DNA of 64,000 nt, taken from Ligilactobacillus apodemi DSM 16634 = JCM 16172. Its GTDB lineage: Bacteria; Bacillota; Bacilli; Lactobacillales; Lactobacillaceae. Position 1 is the first letter of the stretch, and each line of letters opens with the position of its first letter. Positions 18,670-28,207 of this stretch are shown piece by piece. The stretch lies in the NCBI RefSeq assembly GCF_001434405.1, contig NZ_AZFT01000048.1, forward strand, positions 1-64,000. Direction: 5' to 3'. Below the pieces are notes generated by a model that worked only from the letters and a program-made list of their open reading frames with translations, made no database searches and had not been told where the DNA came from. The position numbers were made by a program, and so were the translations under genes.

Positions 18670-19485
18670 ATGAGTATTAAGATGATCGCGATCGACATTG
18701 ACGGAACTTTAGTCAATGATCAAAAAGAAATTGGCGCAAAAACACGGCAAAAAATTATGGAGGCTAGAAAAAAAGGCCTTTACGTTGTTTTATGCACGGG
18801 TCGTCCACTTTCTGGCGTTGAACGATATTTAAAAGAGTTAGAGCTAGTCAGTGAACAAGATTATGCGATCACGTTTAATGGGGCAAAGGCGCAAGTTACT
18901 GGCAATGGGAAAGTTGTGTTTGAAAATTTACTCACTAAGAAACAGGTAGTCGCGCTAGATGCTTTAAGTCACGAACTAAAGATCAAAGGACAGATCGTGA
19001 TGCCTGATTCGCATGTTTATACGACGTTTAGAGATATTAGTCCATATACTGTGGTAGATGCTTTTTATACCAAAATGCCACTCCATTATCGGACACCAGC
19101 AGAAATCGCTGAATTACCTGCTGCAGCTAAATATATGTGGGTCGATGAACCTGAGATCATTCAAGCCACATTAGCTGCACTTGATGAAGAACTTTTAGGT
19201 GAATATTACGTTGTTTTGAGTGCGCCATGGTTCTTTGAAATGATGGCACCTAAAGCTAATAAAGGTGATGCCGTGATCGAATTAGGCAAACATTTGGGCA
19301 TCAAACCAGCTGAGATCATGGTCTTAGGGGATGAAAATAACGATTTGACCATGTTTGAGTTGGCAGGCTTTGGAGTCGCAATGGGCAACGCAAATGAACA
19401 GATCAAACAATTAGCCCAGGCAGTCACGACTGATAATAATCATGATGGTGTTGGCGAAGCGATCGAAAAGTATGTTTTGAAATAA
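18670..19485 (+). CDS. Cof-type HAD-superfamily sugar-phosphate phosphatase
   Basis: 271 aa. Motif I DIDGTL at residues 9-14 carries the nucleophile Asp. Motif II is CTGRP, and motifs III/IV are KGDAVIELGKHLGI and VLGDENNDLTMF. The large C2 cap places it in the Cof/YidA subgroup, which dephosphorylates sugar phosphates and related metabolites. The leader has an SD-like GAAAGGAAAA at 18631, a hairpin AACTATTT/AAATAGTT, then a second SD AGGGAAG just before the ATG. A single-gene transcript is likely. Confidence 0.88.
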   Translation: MSIKMIAIDIDGTLVNDQKEIGAKTRQKIMEARKKGLYVVLCTGRPLSGVERYLKELELVSEQDYAITFNGAKAQVTGNGKVVFENLLTKKQVVALDALSHELKIKGQIVMPDSHVYTTFRDISPYTVVDAFYTKMPLHYRTPAEIAELPAAAKYMWVDEPEIIQATLAALDEELLGEYYVVLSAPWFFEMMAPKANKGDAVIELGKHLGIKPAEIMVLGDENNDLTMFELAGFGVAMGNANEQIKQLAQAVTTDNNHDGVGEAIEKYVLK

Positions 19486-19542
19486 GATTTTTAAGAAAGG
19501 AAAAGCTATATCGAGTTAGGCTCATATAGTAGTTATTTTATT

Positions 19543-19965
19543 ATGGGAATTATCGTAACATTTTTCACGCACCGGTGGTATGTGTTTTTGATGGGATTAT
19601 TGTATTGGTTGGCAATGAAATATTTAGCTAAAAATACGCGTCATGCGCGTGAGATCAGCCAAGTTTCGGCAACTTTACAGATTTTGTTTTTATTGATCTA
19701 TACAGGCTCGACACTGTGGCTATTGTCTGCGGGGGAAGCAACGAGTAAAGCCTATACGTTATTTACGTTAGTAACAAGTATTGGTGGGGCTTTAGTGGTC
19801 ACGACACTCTTTATCATGTTGTTATATCGCGTAGCTACGGCTAAGTTTTTAGCACGTTTCCCAGAGTGGGGCAAAAACTTATATCGTTTCGCCATTTTTG
19901 GAGCATTAGGCTTTATCTCTTATCCTACGATCGCGATCATCACCACGTTATATTACGGATGGTAA
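19543..19965 (+). CDS. Four-span membrane protein of unknown function
   Basis: 140 aa with about four hydrophobic helices (near residues 10-28, 43-62, 75-98, 112-135). The N-terminus is short and a basic loop (KYLAKNTRHAREIS) follows the first span. I do not recognise the family. No SD lies directly before the ATG; the only strong SD (AAAGGAAAA, about 19495-19503) is separated from the start by a hairpin (CTATAT-c-GAG / CTC-ATATAG). It sits between a HAD phosphatase and copA with no functional hint. Confidence 0.6.
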   Translation: MGIIVTFFTHRWYVFLMGLLYWLAMKYLAKNTRHAREISQVSATLQILFLLIYTGSTLWLLSAGEATSKAYTLFTLVTSIGGALVVTTLFIMLLYRVATAKFLARFPEWGKNLYRFAIFGALGFISYPTIAIITTLYYGW

Positions 19966-20008
19966 ACCAAAGCTTTGTAGTTAACAGGCGTAACTAAGTG
20001 TGTTAAAC

Positions 20009-20018
20009 TACAAATGTA
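20009..20018. promoter_or_regulatory. cop box, probable CopY operator
   Basis: TACAAATGTA matches the CopY consensus TACAnnTGTA exactly. It lies 28 bases upstream of copA. No copY gene is next to it. Confidence 0.75.
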
Positions 20019-20045
20019 AACAAACATCCTTAGAAGGTGAAGGCG

Positions 20046-22274
20046 ATGCAAAAAGACGATTTCAGTATTGAAGGGATGGTCTGTGCTAGCTGTGCGCAGA
20101 CGATCGAAAAGGCGGTCTCAAATCTTGATGGGGTCGAAGATGCCGCTGTTAATTTAGCAACAGAAAGTATGAAAGTTAGCCATGCAGAAAAATTAACTGC
20201 AACAGACATTATCCAAGCCGTCAAAGACGCAGGCTATGACGCCAAAGTCAGTCAAGCGCTCAGTCAGGCTCAAGTTGCAGCCAAAGAACAAGCGACGGCT
20301 AAAAGACTACAACAAAAACGCACTGCCATGATCTGGGCACTAGTTTTTGCGGTGCTTTTGATGTTAGTGGCAATGGGCTCGATGTTAGGTTTACCAGTGC
20401 CACATTTTTTAGATAGCATGCATGCGCCTAAAAGTGGGGCGCTCATCCAGCTTCTCTTAGTTTTGCCGATCTTGTGGTTTGGGCGCAGTTATTTGATAAC
20501 TGGGGCGAAAGCTCTTTATAAACGGCACCCCAACATGGATTCTTTAGTACTGGTCGGAAGTGGAGCAGCTTTGATCTATAGTGTGGTCAATACGGTAAAT
20601 ACGTGGCTTACAGGTGTTCATTATTCGCTATATTATGAAGCAGCGGGGATGATCATTGCGTTAGTGATGTTAGGTAAATACTTGGAAGATAGCTCCAAGC
20701 AAAAGACTAATTTTGCTTTGACCTCGTTGTTGAATTTAGTGCCTAAAAAGGCTTTATTAGTGCTAGCCGATGGTAAGACAAAAGAAGTCTCGGTCAGTGA
20801 CCTTAAAGTTGGCGATAAGTTTTTAGTGCAAGCTGGTCAAAGTATTCCAGTTGACGGCAAGGTCCTTTCGGGGCAAACGAGTGTAGATGAATCAATGTTA
20901 ACAGGTGAGAGCTTACCACTTACTAAAACAGTAGGTGATCAAGTGGTTGCTGGAACGGTCAGTCAAAATGGGCAGATCACCTGTGAATCAACGCGTGTAG
21001 GGAGTCAGACCGCATTGGCGCAGATCGTTAACTTGGTCGCTCAAGCGCAAGGCTCTAAGGCACCGATCGCTCGTTTAGCGGATAAGATCTCGGGGTATTT
21101 TGTGCCAGTTATCATGGTGATCGCTTTTATCGGAGCGTTAGCGTGGTATCTAACGGGGAGCTCGTTGAGTTTTAGCTTAACGATCTTTGTGTCGGTTTTA
21201 GTGATTGCTTGTCCGTGTGCGCTTGGCTTAGCCACCCCCACGGCGATCATGGTCGGAACTGGTAAGGGTGCCAGTGAAGGGATCTTATTTAAAAATGGGA
21301 CTGCACTAGAACAAGCAGCTCAGATCCAGACCGTCGTTTTAGATAAAACCGGGACTTTAACGCAAGGAAAGCCTAGTGTTACCGATGTTTTAGGCGCTGC
21401 TGGGATCAAAACAACGGAAGTTTTGCGTTTTGCTGCGAGCTTGGAATTTTACGCTAAGCATCCACTAGCACATGCGATCTTAGTGGCAGCAAAAGAGCAA
21501 GCAAACTTTGTTGTTAAAAATTTTGAAACTTTACCGGGCTTTGGGATCCAAGGTGAGATCGACGGTAAAATGTATTTTTTAGGCAATGAAAAATTGATGC
21601 ATCAAGCGGTAACAACGGAATCGGAGCTTTTTTTGCAGGCAGAACAATTAAAAGCTGCGGGAAAAACGGTGATGTTTTTAGGTGTAAAAGCACAGATGCT
21701 TGGGGTGATCGCGGTCCAAGATCCACTAAAAGCTGACAGCCGTGAAGCAGTACAACAGTTGCATTCTTTAGGATTAGAAACGATAATGTTAACTGGAGAT
21801 AATACTAAAACGGCAACGGCGATCGCACAACAAGTCGGGATCAAAAATGTGATCAGCGAAGTTTTGCCCCAAGATAAGGCACAAGTTATTCAAGAACTAC
21901 AAGAAAAAGGAAAACACGTCGCAATGGTCGGCGACGGGATCAATGATGCACCAGCGTTGGCTTTGGCCGATGTCGGAGTAGCAATCGGTAACGGGACCGA
22001 TGTTGCGATCGATTCGGCCGATATCGTGTTGATGAATTCGGATTTAAGTTCGTTAGTCAAGGCACTTAAGCTCAGTCAAAAGACGATGCTAAACATCAAG
22101 GAAAATCTTTTTTGGGCATTTTTCTATAACTGTTTAGGGATCCCTGTGGCTTTAGGTGTTTTAACTTTCTTTGGTGGACCGCTATTAGACCCAATGATCG
22201 CAGCGGCCTGCATGAGTTTAAGTTCGGTTTCAGTTGTGTTAAATGCGTTACGGTTGAACCGGGTCAAATTTTAA
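20046..22274 (+). CDS. copA: Copper-translocating P1B-type ATPase
   Basis: 742 aa. One N-terminal heavy-metal domain (GMVCASC, Cys13 and Cys16) is followed by six to eight membrane helices. The metal-binding CPC is at residues 389-391 ([13 protein letters not shown]), the phosphorylation site DKTGT at about 433, and the hinge [10 protein letters not shown] near the C-terminus. It exports Cu(I). A GTG at 20037 is in frame, but the SD AGAAGG at 20032-20037 favours the ATG at 20046. It is followed 20 bases later by copZ and preceded by a cop box, so it is induced by copper through a CopY encoded elsewhere. Confidence 0.93.
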   Translation: MQKDDFSIEGMVCASCAQTIEKAVSNLDGVEDAAVNLATESMKVSHAEKLTATDIIQAVKDAGYDAKVSQALSQAQVAAKEQATAKRLQQKRTAMIWALVFAVLLMLVAMGSMLGLPVPHFLDSMHAPKSGALIQLLLVLPILWFGRSYLITGAKALYKRHPNMDSLVLVGSGAALIYSVVNTVNTWLTGVHYSLYYEAAGMIIALVMLGKYLEDSSKQKTNFALTSLLNLVPKKALLVLADGKTKEVSVSDLKVGDKFLVQAGQSIPVDGKVLSGQTSVDESMLTGESLPLTKTVGDQVVAGTVSQNGQITCESTRVGSQTALAQIVNLVAQAQGSKAPIARLADKISGYFVPVIMVIAFIGALAWYLTGSSLSFSLTIFVSVLVIACPCALGLATPTAIMVGTGKGASEGILFKNGTALEQAAQIQTVVLDKTGTLTQGKPSVTDVLGAAGIKTTEVLRFAASLEFYAKHPLAHAILVAAKEQANFVVKNFETLPGFGIQGEIDGKMYFLGNEKLMHQAVTTESELFLQAEQLKAAGKTVMFLGVKAQMLGVIAVQDPLKADSREAVQQLHSLGLETIMLTGDNTKTATAIAQQVGIKNVISEVLPQDKAQVIQELQEKGKHVAMVGDGINDAPALALADVGVAIGNGTDVAIDSADIVLMNSDLSSLVKALKLSQKTMLNIKENLFWAFFYNCLGIPVALGVLTFFGGPLLDPMIAAACMSLSSVSVVLNALRLNRVKF

Positions 22275-22294
22275 ATATGAAAGGAAGATCTATC

Positions 22295-22510
22295 ATGGAA
22301 AAACATACAGTTAAAGTTGAAGGTATGAAGTGCGAAGGTTGTGCGAAAAAGGTCGAAGAAAGTTTGAGCCGTTTAGTGAAAAACGTTAAGGTTGATCTTA
22401 AAAAGAAAACAGCAGAATACATCGGTGATGAAACGATTGATCATTTAAATGATACTTTAGAAGGTACACCATATTCGGTAACTAAATCGGTGATCGACAG
22501 CGAAAAGTAA
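22295..22510 (+). CDS. copZ: Copper chaperone
   Basis: 71-aa heavy-metal-associated domain with the Cu(I) site GMKCEGC (Cys13, Cys16). It delivers copper to CopA or to the CopY repressor in this family. An ATG at 22277 is in frame, but the SD AAAGGAAG at about 22280 points to 22295. It closes the copA-copZ transcript. The charged ends and lysine-rich middle are normal for CopZ. Confidence 0.9.
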   Translation: MEKHTVKVEGMKCEGCAKKVEESLSRLVKNVKVDLKKKTAEYIGDETIDHLNDTLEGTPYSVTKSVIDSEK

Positions 22511-22517
22511 TTTGACT

Positions 22518-22557
22518 ATAGAGCTCAAGGCTAAAAAACTTGAGCTCTATTTTTTTT
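22518..22557 (+). terminator. Terminator of copA-copZ
   Basis: ATAGAGCTCAAG / CTTGAGCTCTAT with a T8 run; a very strong hairpin. Confidence 0.92.
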
Positions 22558-22674
22558 AATATTACTAGCGTGTAAACAAGCGTAAAATGATGGTGACAGC
22601 AGTGGGAACTGTCAGGCAATTATGGAAATGGGGTAAGCAAAAAAAGAAAGGAAGCTATTGTTTTTTATAGCTAA

Positions 22675-23658
22675 ATGGTGGGGAAAATGTATGATTATCG
22701 TACTGAAGTAAAAGAACTACTGGAAATGACTGGGGCTTCACAAAATGAATTATGTTTGACTGCTAAGGCGATCAAAGTGATTTTAAAAATTGCCCAAGTA
22801 AAAGAGGTGCCGCCAGTTCCAACGAATGATACTACTGAGATAACAGCTAAAAAAACAGAACCTCAAACAGCAGAGCAAGTCCCCGATAAACAGGTGTTAA
22901 AGCCGACTACTCCGCCGATAAAAACGGAAAAAGTAAAGATCGATCGCACGTTACAAACTTTGCAGACGCTTTTATCAACTCGAGGGGAAAATGAAGCTTT
23001 AACTAACTGGATCAAGCGTGATCCTAAAATTTATGACCAACTTTTTGAGTTAGTCATGGTCTATCGGGTGTCGACCAGACGCAAAGGGTTTAAAGCTTAT
23101 AACAAGCAAAAACATGAGCTTAAATTTAATGAATTTGTCCGTAACCAATTTAAACCTAAAAATGGGGATGCCTTAGTTGTGTCTAATTCACACACTAAAA
23201 CACCGCGTATCATAAAAGTCATTCACCAACCTGAAAACGAATACCACCAAAATACTGTGACATTTGATCAAGGTGTAGTGGAACTAGATGAAAATCAAAG
23301 ATTAGTCGTCCAAAAAGATGTTGCCGGTAATCCATTACTAGTAGATGAAAAGCCCTTTAGTTATCAGCTCACACCGCATAGCAAGGCACAAGTAGGTAGT
23401 GTCGTACGTTTGCGCTGGTATAAAGATAAAGTCGGGCAACGACAAAATGAAGATCTTGCCTTAGCATGGATCTATCCTAAGCAGACCGTTAACCGGATCC
23501 CTGCAACGCCACTAAAGAAAACCGGGCTGACCAAAGTCAAATATCAGCCGACGATCGAGTTTGATCTTGCTGGTGCAACGGTCGGGATCGTGGTCGGAAG
23601 AGAACTTTACCATGATAAATACGCTGCGATCGTTCAAGCTCACGGGGGGATTTATTAA
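22675..23658 (+). CDS. DUF2325-like protein, N-terminal part (frame broken at G6)
   Basis: 327 aa. Residues 1-35 are helical, 45-90 are a proline/threonine/glutamate-rich linker, and about 95-290 form a mixed domain I do not recognise (KHELKFNEFVRNQF, KAQVGSVVRLRW). The last 25 residues (ATVGIVVGRELYHDKYAAIVQ) resemble the first strand and helix of a DUF2325 domain. The next gene continues that domain in another frame. One extra G in the G6 run at 23644-23649 would fuse them (HGGDLLMVDAFY). SD AAAGGAAG and ATG are separated by a hairpin (AGCTAT/ATAGCT). ATG 22687 is an alternative start. Confidence 0.6.
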   Translation: MVGKMYDYRTEVKELLEMTGASQNELCLTAKAIKVILKIAQVKEVPPVPTNDTTEITAKKTEPQTAEQVPDKQVLKPTTPPIKTEKVKIDRTLQTLQTLLSTRGENEALTNWIKRDPKIYDQLFELVMVYRVSTRRKGFKAYNKQKHELKFNEFVRNQFKPKNGDALVVSNSHTKTPRIIKVIHQPENEYHQNTVTFDQGVVELDENQRLVVQKDVAGNPLLVDEKPFSYQLTPHSKAQVGSVVRLRWYKDKVGQRQNEDLALAWIYPKQTVNRIPATPLKKTGLTKVKYQPTIEFDLAGATVGIVVGRELYHDKYAAIVQAHGGIY

Positions 23659-23924
23659 TGGTCGACGCCTTTTATCATCGACGTAATCCCGAAGTTTATT
23701 TTTCAAGACGACTTTCGCAAGCTGACTATGTAGTAATGGTCCAAAATCAAAGTAAGCACAATACGAGTTATGCATTGGCTAAGATCAAAGAGCAGTTTAA
23801 AGGTTTTGCGATCGCTAAAAACTTAACGGGTCTGCAAGTTGAACAAGCGATCTACCGTGCTTTTGAGGGCCTGCCCGCCTTTGTCGACCAGACTGTCAGT
23901 GCGCAACGTTCAGCCATCATATAA
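23658..23924 (+). CDS. DUF2325-like protein, C-terminal part
   Basis: 88 aa starting at an ATG that overlaps the stop of the previous gene by one base (TAATG). It holds the rest of a DUF2325-like Rossmann-type domain: a strand ending in ADYVVMVQNQSKHNTSYA, then KGFAIAKNLTGLQVEQAIYRAF. The H-N-T region after the central strand is typical of the family's SHxxx signature. No independent SD is seen, so it is made by coupling, by frameshifting from the upstream gene, or is part of one gene broken by a lost G. Some family members are tied to nucleotide or stress functions, but none is established here. Confidence 0.55.
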   Translation: MVDAFYHRRNPEVYFSRRLSQADYVVMVQNQSKHNTSYALAKIKEQFKGFAIAKNLTGLQVEQAIYRAFEGLPAFVDQTVSAQRSAII

Positions 23925-23993
23925 AGAGCTTAAGAACTTGATCAAGGAAATTTTCTGCGATCAAGTTTTTTGTTAAAATAAAAATTGATATTT

Positions 23994-24011
23994 TTGTGAA
24001 AAAAATCACAA
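23994..24011. promoter_or_regulatory. Rex-binding site upstream of adhE
   Basis: TTGTGA-AAAAAA-TCACAA, a perfect palindrome matching the Rex consensus TTGTGAAnnnnTTCACAA. Rex releases DNA when NADH is high. The site is 320 bases upstream of adhE, so a long leader or a second promoter is implied. The region 24012-24240 is otherwise AT-rich with nothing else that I can support. Confidence 0.75.
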
Positions 24012-24240
24012 ATACGAGCGAGTAGCATAATTTATTTCGATTTACTTTTAAAATAAATTTTCAAAAATAAAAATTTATTATTTTGATGGGAAAAACAAAG
24101 AATATTGTTCGTTTAAGCCTAAAAAACCTTTTATTACAAGGAAAAAATCGTTAGAAAAAGTATATTTTATTATTTCTTAAGAAACTAAGCCCATTGTAAA
24201 AAAATATTAAAAATAGATAAAATAAATTGAAATCGTTATC

Positions 24241-24258
24241 TGTAAGCGGTAATATAAT
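24241..24258 (+). promoter_or_regulatory. cre-like site and -10 box of adhE
   Basis: TGTAAGCGGTAATA (24241-24254) matches the CcpA cre consensus at most positions and overlaps a TATAAT at 24253-24258. Binding here would block the promoter under glucose. A clear -35 at normal spacing was not found. Confidence 0.5.
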
Positions 24259-24334
24259 TAGTGAAGTAATTCACTAAAGGCGACTGGAAGTGGATCACTG
24301 GATGTAGATTGTATTTATGGAGGTATGAGTGAAT

Positions 24335-27025
24335 ATGAGCAAAGAAAAGCCAAAGAAAAAAGTTTTAACACCAGAAGAAAAAGAAGCAAAGATGCAAGCA
24401 GCCCGTGAATATACGGGAAAGTTGATCGATAAAGCGGTCAAAGCAGAAGCTGCTTACGCTTCGTATACCCAAGAACAAGTTGATAAGATCGTGGCAGCCG
24501 CAGCCTTAGCTGGTTCAGAAGCTTCCTTGATGCTTGCACATGAAGCGGTCGCCGAAACAAATCGTGGGATCGTGGAAGATAAAGATACGAAAAACCGTTT
24601 TGCCACCGAAAACATCTATAACTTGATCAAAGATGAAAAAACAGTGGGTGTGATCTCCGAAGACAAAATCAAAGGGCAAGTTAAGATTGCTGCACCTTTG
24701 GGCGTTTTGGCTGGGATCGTGCCAACGACAAATCCAACTTCAACAACGATGTTTAAGGCTTTGATGGCACTTAAGACGCGTAATGCGATCGTGTTTGCTT
24801 TCCATCCTCAAGCCCAAAAATGTTCAGTTCATGCTGCGCAGATCATTTCAGATGCTGCTGTAGCTGCAGGGGCACCAAAAGACATCATTCAATGGGTCGA
24901 AACACCTTCGCTTGAAAACACGACTGCTTTGATCCAAAATCCACAGATCGCTTCGATCCTAGCTACTGGTGGTCCTGGCATGGTCAACGCTGCTTTACGT
25001 TCCGGTAACCCATCAATGGGGGTAGGTGCTGGTAACGGGGCTGTGTTTGTTGATCATACCGCACATTTAGATCGTGCAGTTGAAGATCTCTTGTTGTCAA
25101 AACGCTTTGATAACGGGATGATCTGTGCGACCGAAAACTCTGCGGTAGTAGAAGCACCAGTTTATGATGCTTGGCTACAAAAGATGCAAGCCAAAGGTGC
25201 ATATTTAGTGCCAAAAGAAGATTATGCTAAGTTAGAAAACTTTGTCTTTAATGACAATCATGGTGTTAACGGTCCAGTTGCAGGTAAATCAGCCCGCTGG
25301 ATCGCAGAACAAGCGGGCGTTTATTTACCAGAAGATAAAGACGTGATGTTATTTGAATTAGATCCAAAAAACATTGGCGAAAAACTTTCTTCTGAAAAAC
25401 TTTCACCACTCTTGTCAGTTTATAAGGCCAAAGATCGTAACGATGCGATCAAGATCGTGGGCGCCTTACTTGATTATCAAGGTGCGGGTCACAATGCTGC
25501 GATCCAGATCGGTTCGCAAGCAGATCCATTCATTGAAGAATTTGGCGATAAAACAAAATCTGCTCGTATTTTAGTCAACCAACCCGATTCGATCGGTGGG
25601 ATCGGTGATATTTATACTGATGCTTTACGTCCTAGTTTGACACTTGGTACGGGATCATGGGGGAAAAATTCATTGTCACATAACTTATCTACTGGAGATC
25701 TTTTAAACATCAAGACCGTTGCGAAACGGCGTAATCGTCCACAATGGGTTCGTTTACCAGAAAAGATCTACTACGAAAATAATGCAATCTCATACTTGCA
25801 AGATGAAACAGAAGATATCAAGCGTGCCTTTATCGTAGCCGACCCAGGCATGGTTCAATTTGGCTTTGTTGATAAGATCTATGATCAATTAGCAATTCGC
25901 CACACACCAGTAAAAACGTCACTTTACGGTACGGTACGTCCTGACCCAACTTTAGGTCAAACGATCGAGATCGCACGTCAAATGGCAGAATTTAAACCAG
26001 ATACAGTCATTGCGATCGGTGGAGGTTCTGCCTTAGATGCGGCTAAGATCGCGCGCTATATCTATGAATACTCCTTAGATCAAGCACCAGATTTCTTGGA
26101 TAGCTATGAAAAGGTGAGTGAGCTCTTTACCTTATTACAACAAAAATTCGTTGATATCCGTAAACGGATCGTGAAATTCCATCACGCGACTGAAACAAAA
26201 CTCTTTGCGATCCCAACTACCTCAGGGACTGGTTCTGAAGTAACGCCATTTGCGGTTATTACCGACGATAAGACACACGTGAAATATCCGTTGGCTGATT
26301 ACGAATTGACACCACAAGTAGCGATCGTTGATCCAGAATTTGTCATGACGGTGCCAAAACGAACAGTCGCCCTTTCTGGGATCGATACACTTTCTCATGC
26401 CCTTGAAGCTTATGTTTCCGTGATGGCTTCAGATTTCACACGTCCATGGGCGTTAGAAGCGATCAAATTGGTCTTTGAAAACTTAGTTGAATCTTACAAC
26501 TATGATCCAAAGAACCCTACACTTGCAGGCGAAAAAGCCCGCGAAAACATGCATTATGCCGCAACACTTGGGGGGATGGCCTTTGCCAATGCCTTCTTAG
26601 GGATCAACCACTCCCTTGCACATAAGACAGGTGGGGAATTTGGCTTACCACACGGTTTGTGTATTGCGATCGCGATGCAACCAGTGATCCGTTTCAACGG
26701 AACTTCTGGCAAGGTAAAACGTTCAGTTTACCCACGTTATGAAGTTTACCGGGCGCAAAAAGATTACGCTGATATCGCACGTGCGTTAGGTTTACCAGGT
26801 AACGATGATGCACAATTAGTGGAAGCTTTATGCGCTAAGATCTCAGAATTGTTCAAAGCCCTTGAGGTTGAGCCAAAATTATCGGCTAATGGGGTAACAA
26901 AAGAACAATTTGAAGGTGCCTTAGATGACATGGTCGATCTTGTTTATAACGACCAATGTACTCCAGCAAACCCACGCCAACCATTCTTAGAAGAAATTCG
27001 CGAATTATTGTGGGAACAATTTTAA
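24335..27025 (+). CDS. adhE: Bifunctional acetaldehyde-CoA/alcohol dehydrogenase
   Basis: 896 aa. Residues 1-450 are the CoA-acylating aldehyde dehydrogenase (catalytic Cys in DNGMICATENS). The rest is an iron-dependent alcohol dehydrogenase (GGGSALDAAK, GIDTLSHALEAY, metal ligands in INHSLAHKTGGEFGLPHG, read in parts). It converts acetyl-CoA to ethanol with two NADH, regenerating NAD+ in heterolactic or anaerobic growth. A GTG at 24329 is also in frame; the ATG at 24335 is preferred, SD GGAGG at 24319. It is monocistronic, under probable Rex and CcpA control. Confidence 0.95.
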   Translation: MSKEKPKKKVLTPEEKEAKMQAAREYTGKLIDKAVKAEAAYASYTQEQVDKIVAAAALAGSEASLMLAHEAVAETNRGIVEDKDTKNRFATENIYNLIKDEKTVGVISEDKIKGQVKIAAPLGVLAGIVPTTNPTSTTMFKALMALKTRNAIVFAFHPQAQKCSVHAAQIISDAAVAAGAPKDIIQWVETPSLENTTALIQNPQIASILATGGPGMVNAALRSGNPSMGVGAGNGAVFVDHTAHLDRAVEDLLLSKRFDNGMICATENSAVVEAPVYDAWLQKMQAKGAYLVPKEDYAKLENFVFNDNHGVNGPVAGKSARWIAEQAGVYLPEDKDVMLFELDPKNIGEKLSSEKLSPLLSVYKAKDRNDAIKIVGALLDYQGAGHNAAIQIGSQADPFIEEFGDKTKSARILVNQPDSIGGIGDIYTDALRPSLTLGTGSWGKNSLSHNLSTGDLLNIKTVAKRRNRPQWVRLPEKIYYENNAISYLQDETEDIKRAFIVADPGMVQFGFVDKIYDQLAIRHTPVKTSLYGTVRPDPTLGQTIEIARQMAEFKPDTVIAIGGGSALDAAKIARYIYEYSLDQAPDFLDSYEKVSELFTLLQQKFVDIRKRIVKFHHATETKLFAIPTTSGTGSEVTPFAVITDDKTHVKYPLADYELTPQVAIVDPEFVMTVPKRTVALSGIDTLSHALEAYVSVMASDFTRPWALEAIKLVFENLVESYNYDPKNPTLAGEKARENMHYAATLGGMAFANAFLGINHSLAHKTGGEFGLPHGLCIAIAMQPVIRFNGTSGKVKRSVYPRYEVYRAQKDYADIARALGLPGNDDAQLVEALCAKISELFKALEVEPKLSANGVTKEQFEGALDDMVDLVYNDQCTPANPRQPFLEEIRELLWEQF

Positions 27026-27037
27026 ATTAAATTAACA

Positions 27038-27068
27038 GTCACTAGGATTATGCCCTAGTGGCTTTTTT
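27038..27068 (+). terminator. Terminator of adhE
   Basis: GTCACTAGG / CCTAGTGGC hairpin followed by T6. Confidence 0.85.
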
Positions 27069-27134
27069 GGTAAAGAAGAAATGGGACGTTCAGTGACAGT
27101 AACAATTTGGAATAAATAAAATGATATGAATGTT

Positions 27135-27167
27135 AAAAAGCCCTAGAAACGAATTCTAGGGCTTTTT
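27135..27167. terminator. Bidirectional terminator before lacD
   Basis: AAAAGCCCTAGAA / TTCTAGGGCTTTT around a 4-base loop, with A and T runs. It ends the minus-strand lacD transcript. Confidence 0.9.
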
Positions 27168-27180
27168 AGTATGTGGTTAT

Positions 27181-28158
27181 TTAGAGAAGAGTAGGGATCG
27201 AAAGTGGTGTAGCAGTTTTCTTAAGGACTGCATTTAACTCTGCGATATTTTGGCGCCCTTGGGTATCACACCAAAGTTTAGCGGCGTTTTTGCCGTCTTT
27301 TGCAAAGGGAACAACACTATCTTTCCAAGTCGCACGTCCACATAAGACACCATTAAACGTAGAGCCTGCTTCGTGAGCAAAATAGAGCGTATCCTGGAAC
27401 ATTCTAGCCGACACACCAGCACTCAAAAAGATGAATGGCACGCCATTAGCAGCTTTTGTTTGTTCCTTAAAATAGGTGGCAGCTTCTGCTTTGGTGTAGA
27501 TCGATTCAGTGCCAAAACCAGCTACGTAGTCCATGTTAACCGGAACTTCAACTTTTAAAACATCAACATTGTAGCGCGGTAAAGAAAATTCACTCATCAT
27601 TTCGATCACTTTGTGTGGTTTGATCGCAGCGTATTCCTTACTCTTAGTATCGTCGATCTTAGCGTCATAAGACATTAACTCTAAGAAAAATGGCAAGCCT
27701 TCAGCACTACATTCGCTACCAATCCGTTCCACAAAGGCTTGTTTTTGATTATTGATCCGTTGTGGTTCGTCAACATCGTAATAAAGCATAAACTTGATTG
27801 CATCGGCACCCGCTTCTTTTAATCTTTTGACCGAGCAAGTTGGCAAAAGGTCAGGCATCCGCCCGGGTTCTGAGACATCATAGCCAGTTTTTTCATAGGC
27901 TAACAGTAAACCGCAGTTGCGATCACGCACTTTGGCAGCGGCGAGTCCGTATTCAGGGTCGAGTAAAATCGCTGATGAATACGCTGTCATTTCTTGGGAG
28001 ATAACAGTTTTAAATTCACAGATATCTTGATCGGTGATTTGCTGATCGGTATTTTGAGCTAACATTTTCTTTAATGAACCGCGTTGGTCGATCGCTAATG
28101 CAGCGATCACGCCATCTTCATTGAGCATCCGTTGTAAAGCTTGGGTTTTATTGACCAT
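27181..28158 (-). CDS. lacD: Tagatose-1,6-bisphosphate aldolase
   Basis: 325-aa class I aldolase that splits tagatose-1,6-bisphosphate into DHAP and glyceraldehyde-3-phosphate. LacD landmarks are the N-terminal ALAIDQRGSL, LLDPEYG, AIKFMLYYD and the Schiff-base region VDVLKVEVPVN. An SD (AAAGGAG) precedes the ATG. Alone among lac genes here, it most likely serves the GalNAc/galactose branch, taking the tagatose-6-phosphate made by AgaS after phosphorylation. No lacC (tagatose-6-phosphate kinase) is seen in the window; PfkA or a distant kinase would have to fill the gap. Confidence 0.92.
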   Translation of the reverse strand: MVNKTQALQRMLNEDGVIAALAIDQRGSLKKMLAQNTDQQITDQDICEFKTVISQEMTAYSSAILLDPEYGLAAAKVRDRNCGLLLAYEKTGYDVSEPGRMPDLLPTCSVKRLKEAGADAIKFMLYYDVDEPQRINNQKQAFVERIGSECSAEGLPFFLELMSYDAKIDDTKSKEYAAIKPHKVIEMMSEFSLPRYNVDVLKVEVPVNMDYVAGFGTESIYTKAEAATYFKEQTKAANGVPFIFLSAGVSARMFQDTLYFAHEAGSTFNGVLCGRATWKDSVVPFAKDGKNAAKLWCDTQGRQNIAELNAVLKKTATPLSIPTLL

Positions 28159-28207
28159 GATAAGTGCTCCTTTGTTTATGAATGTTTGTTTGTGTTTTTA
28201 CAAGTTT

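Noticed and set aside
22277-22294. Longer start of copZ
   Set aside because: The ATG at 22277 lies on top of the SD used by the ATG at 22295; the family begins at the latter.
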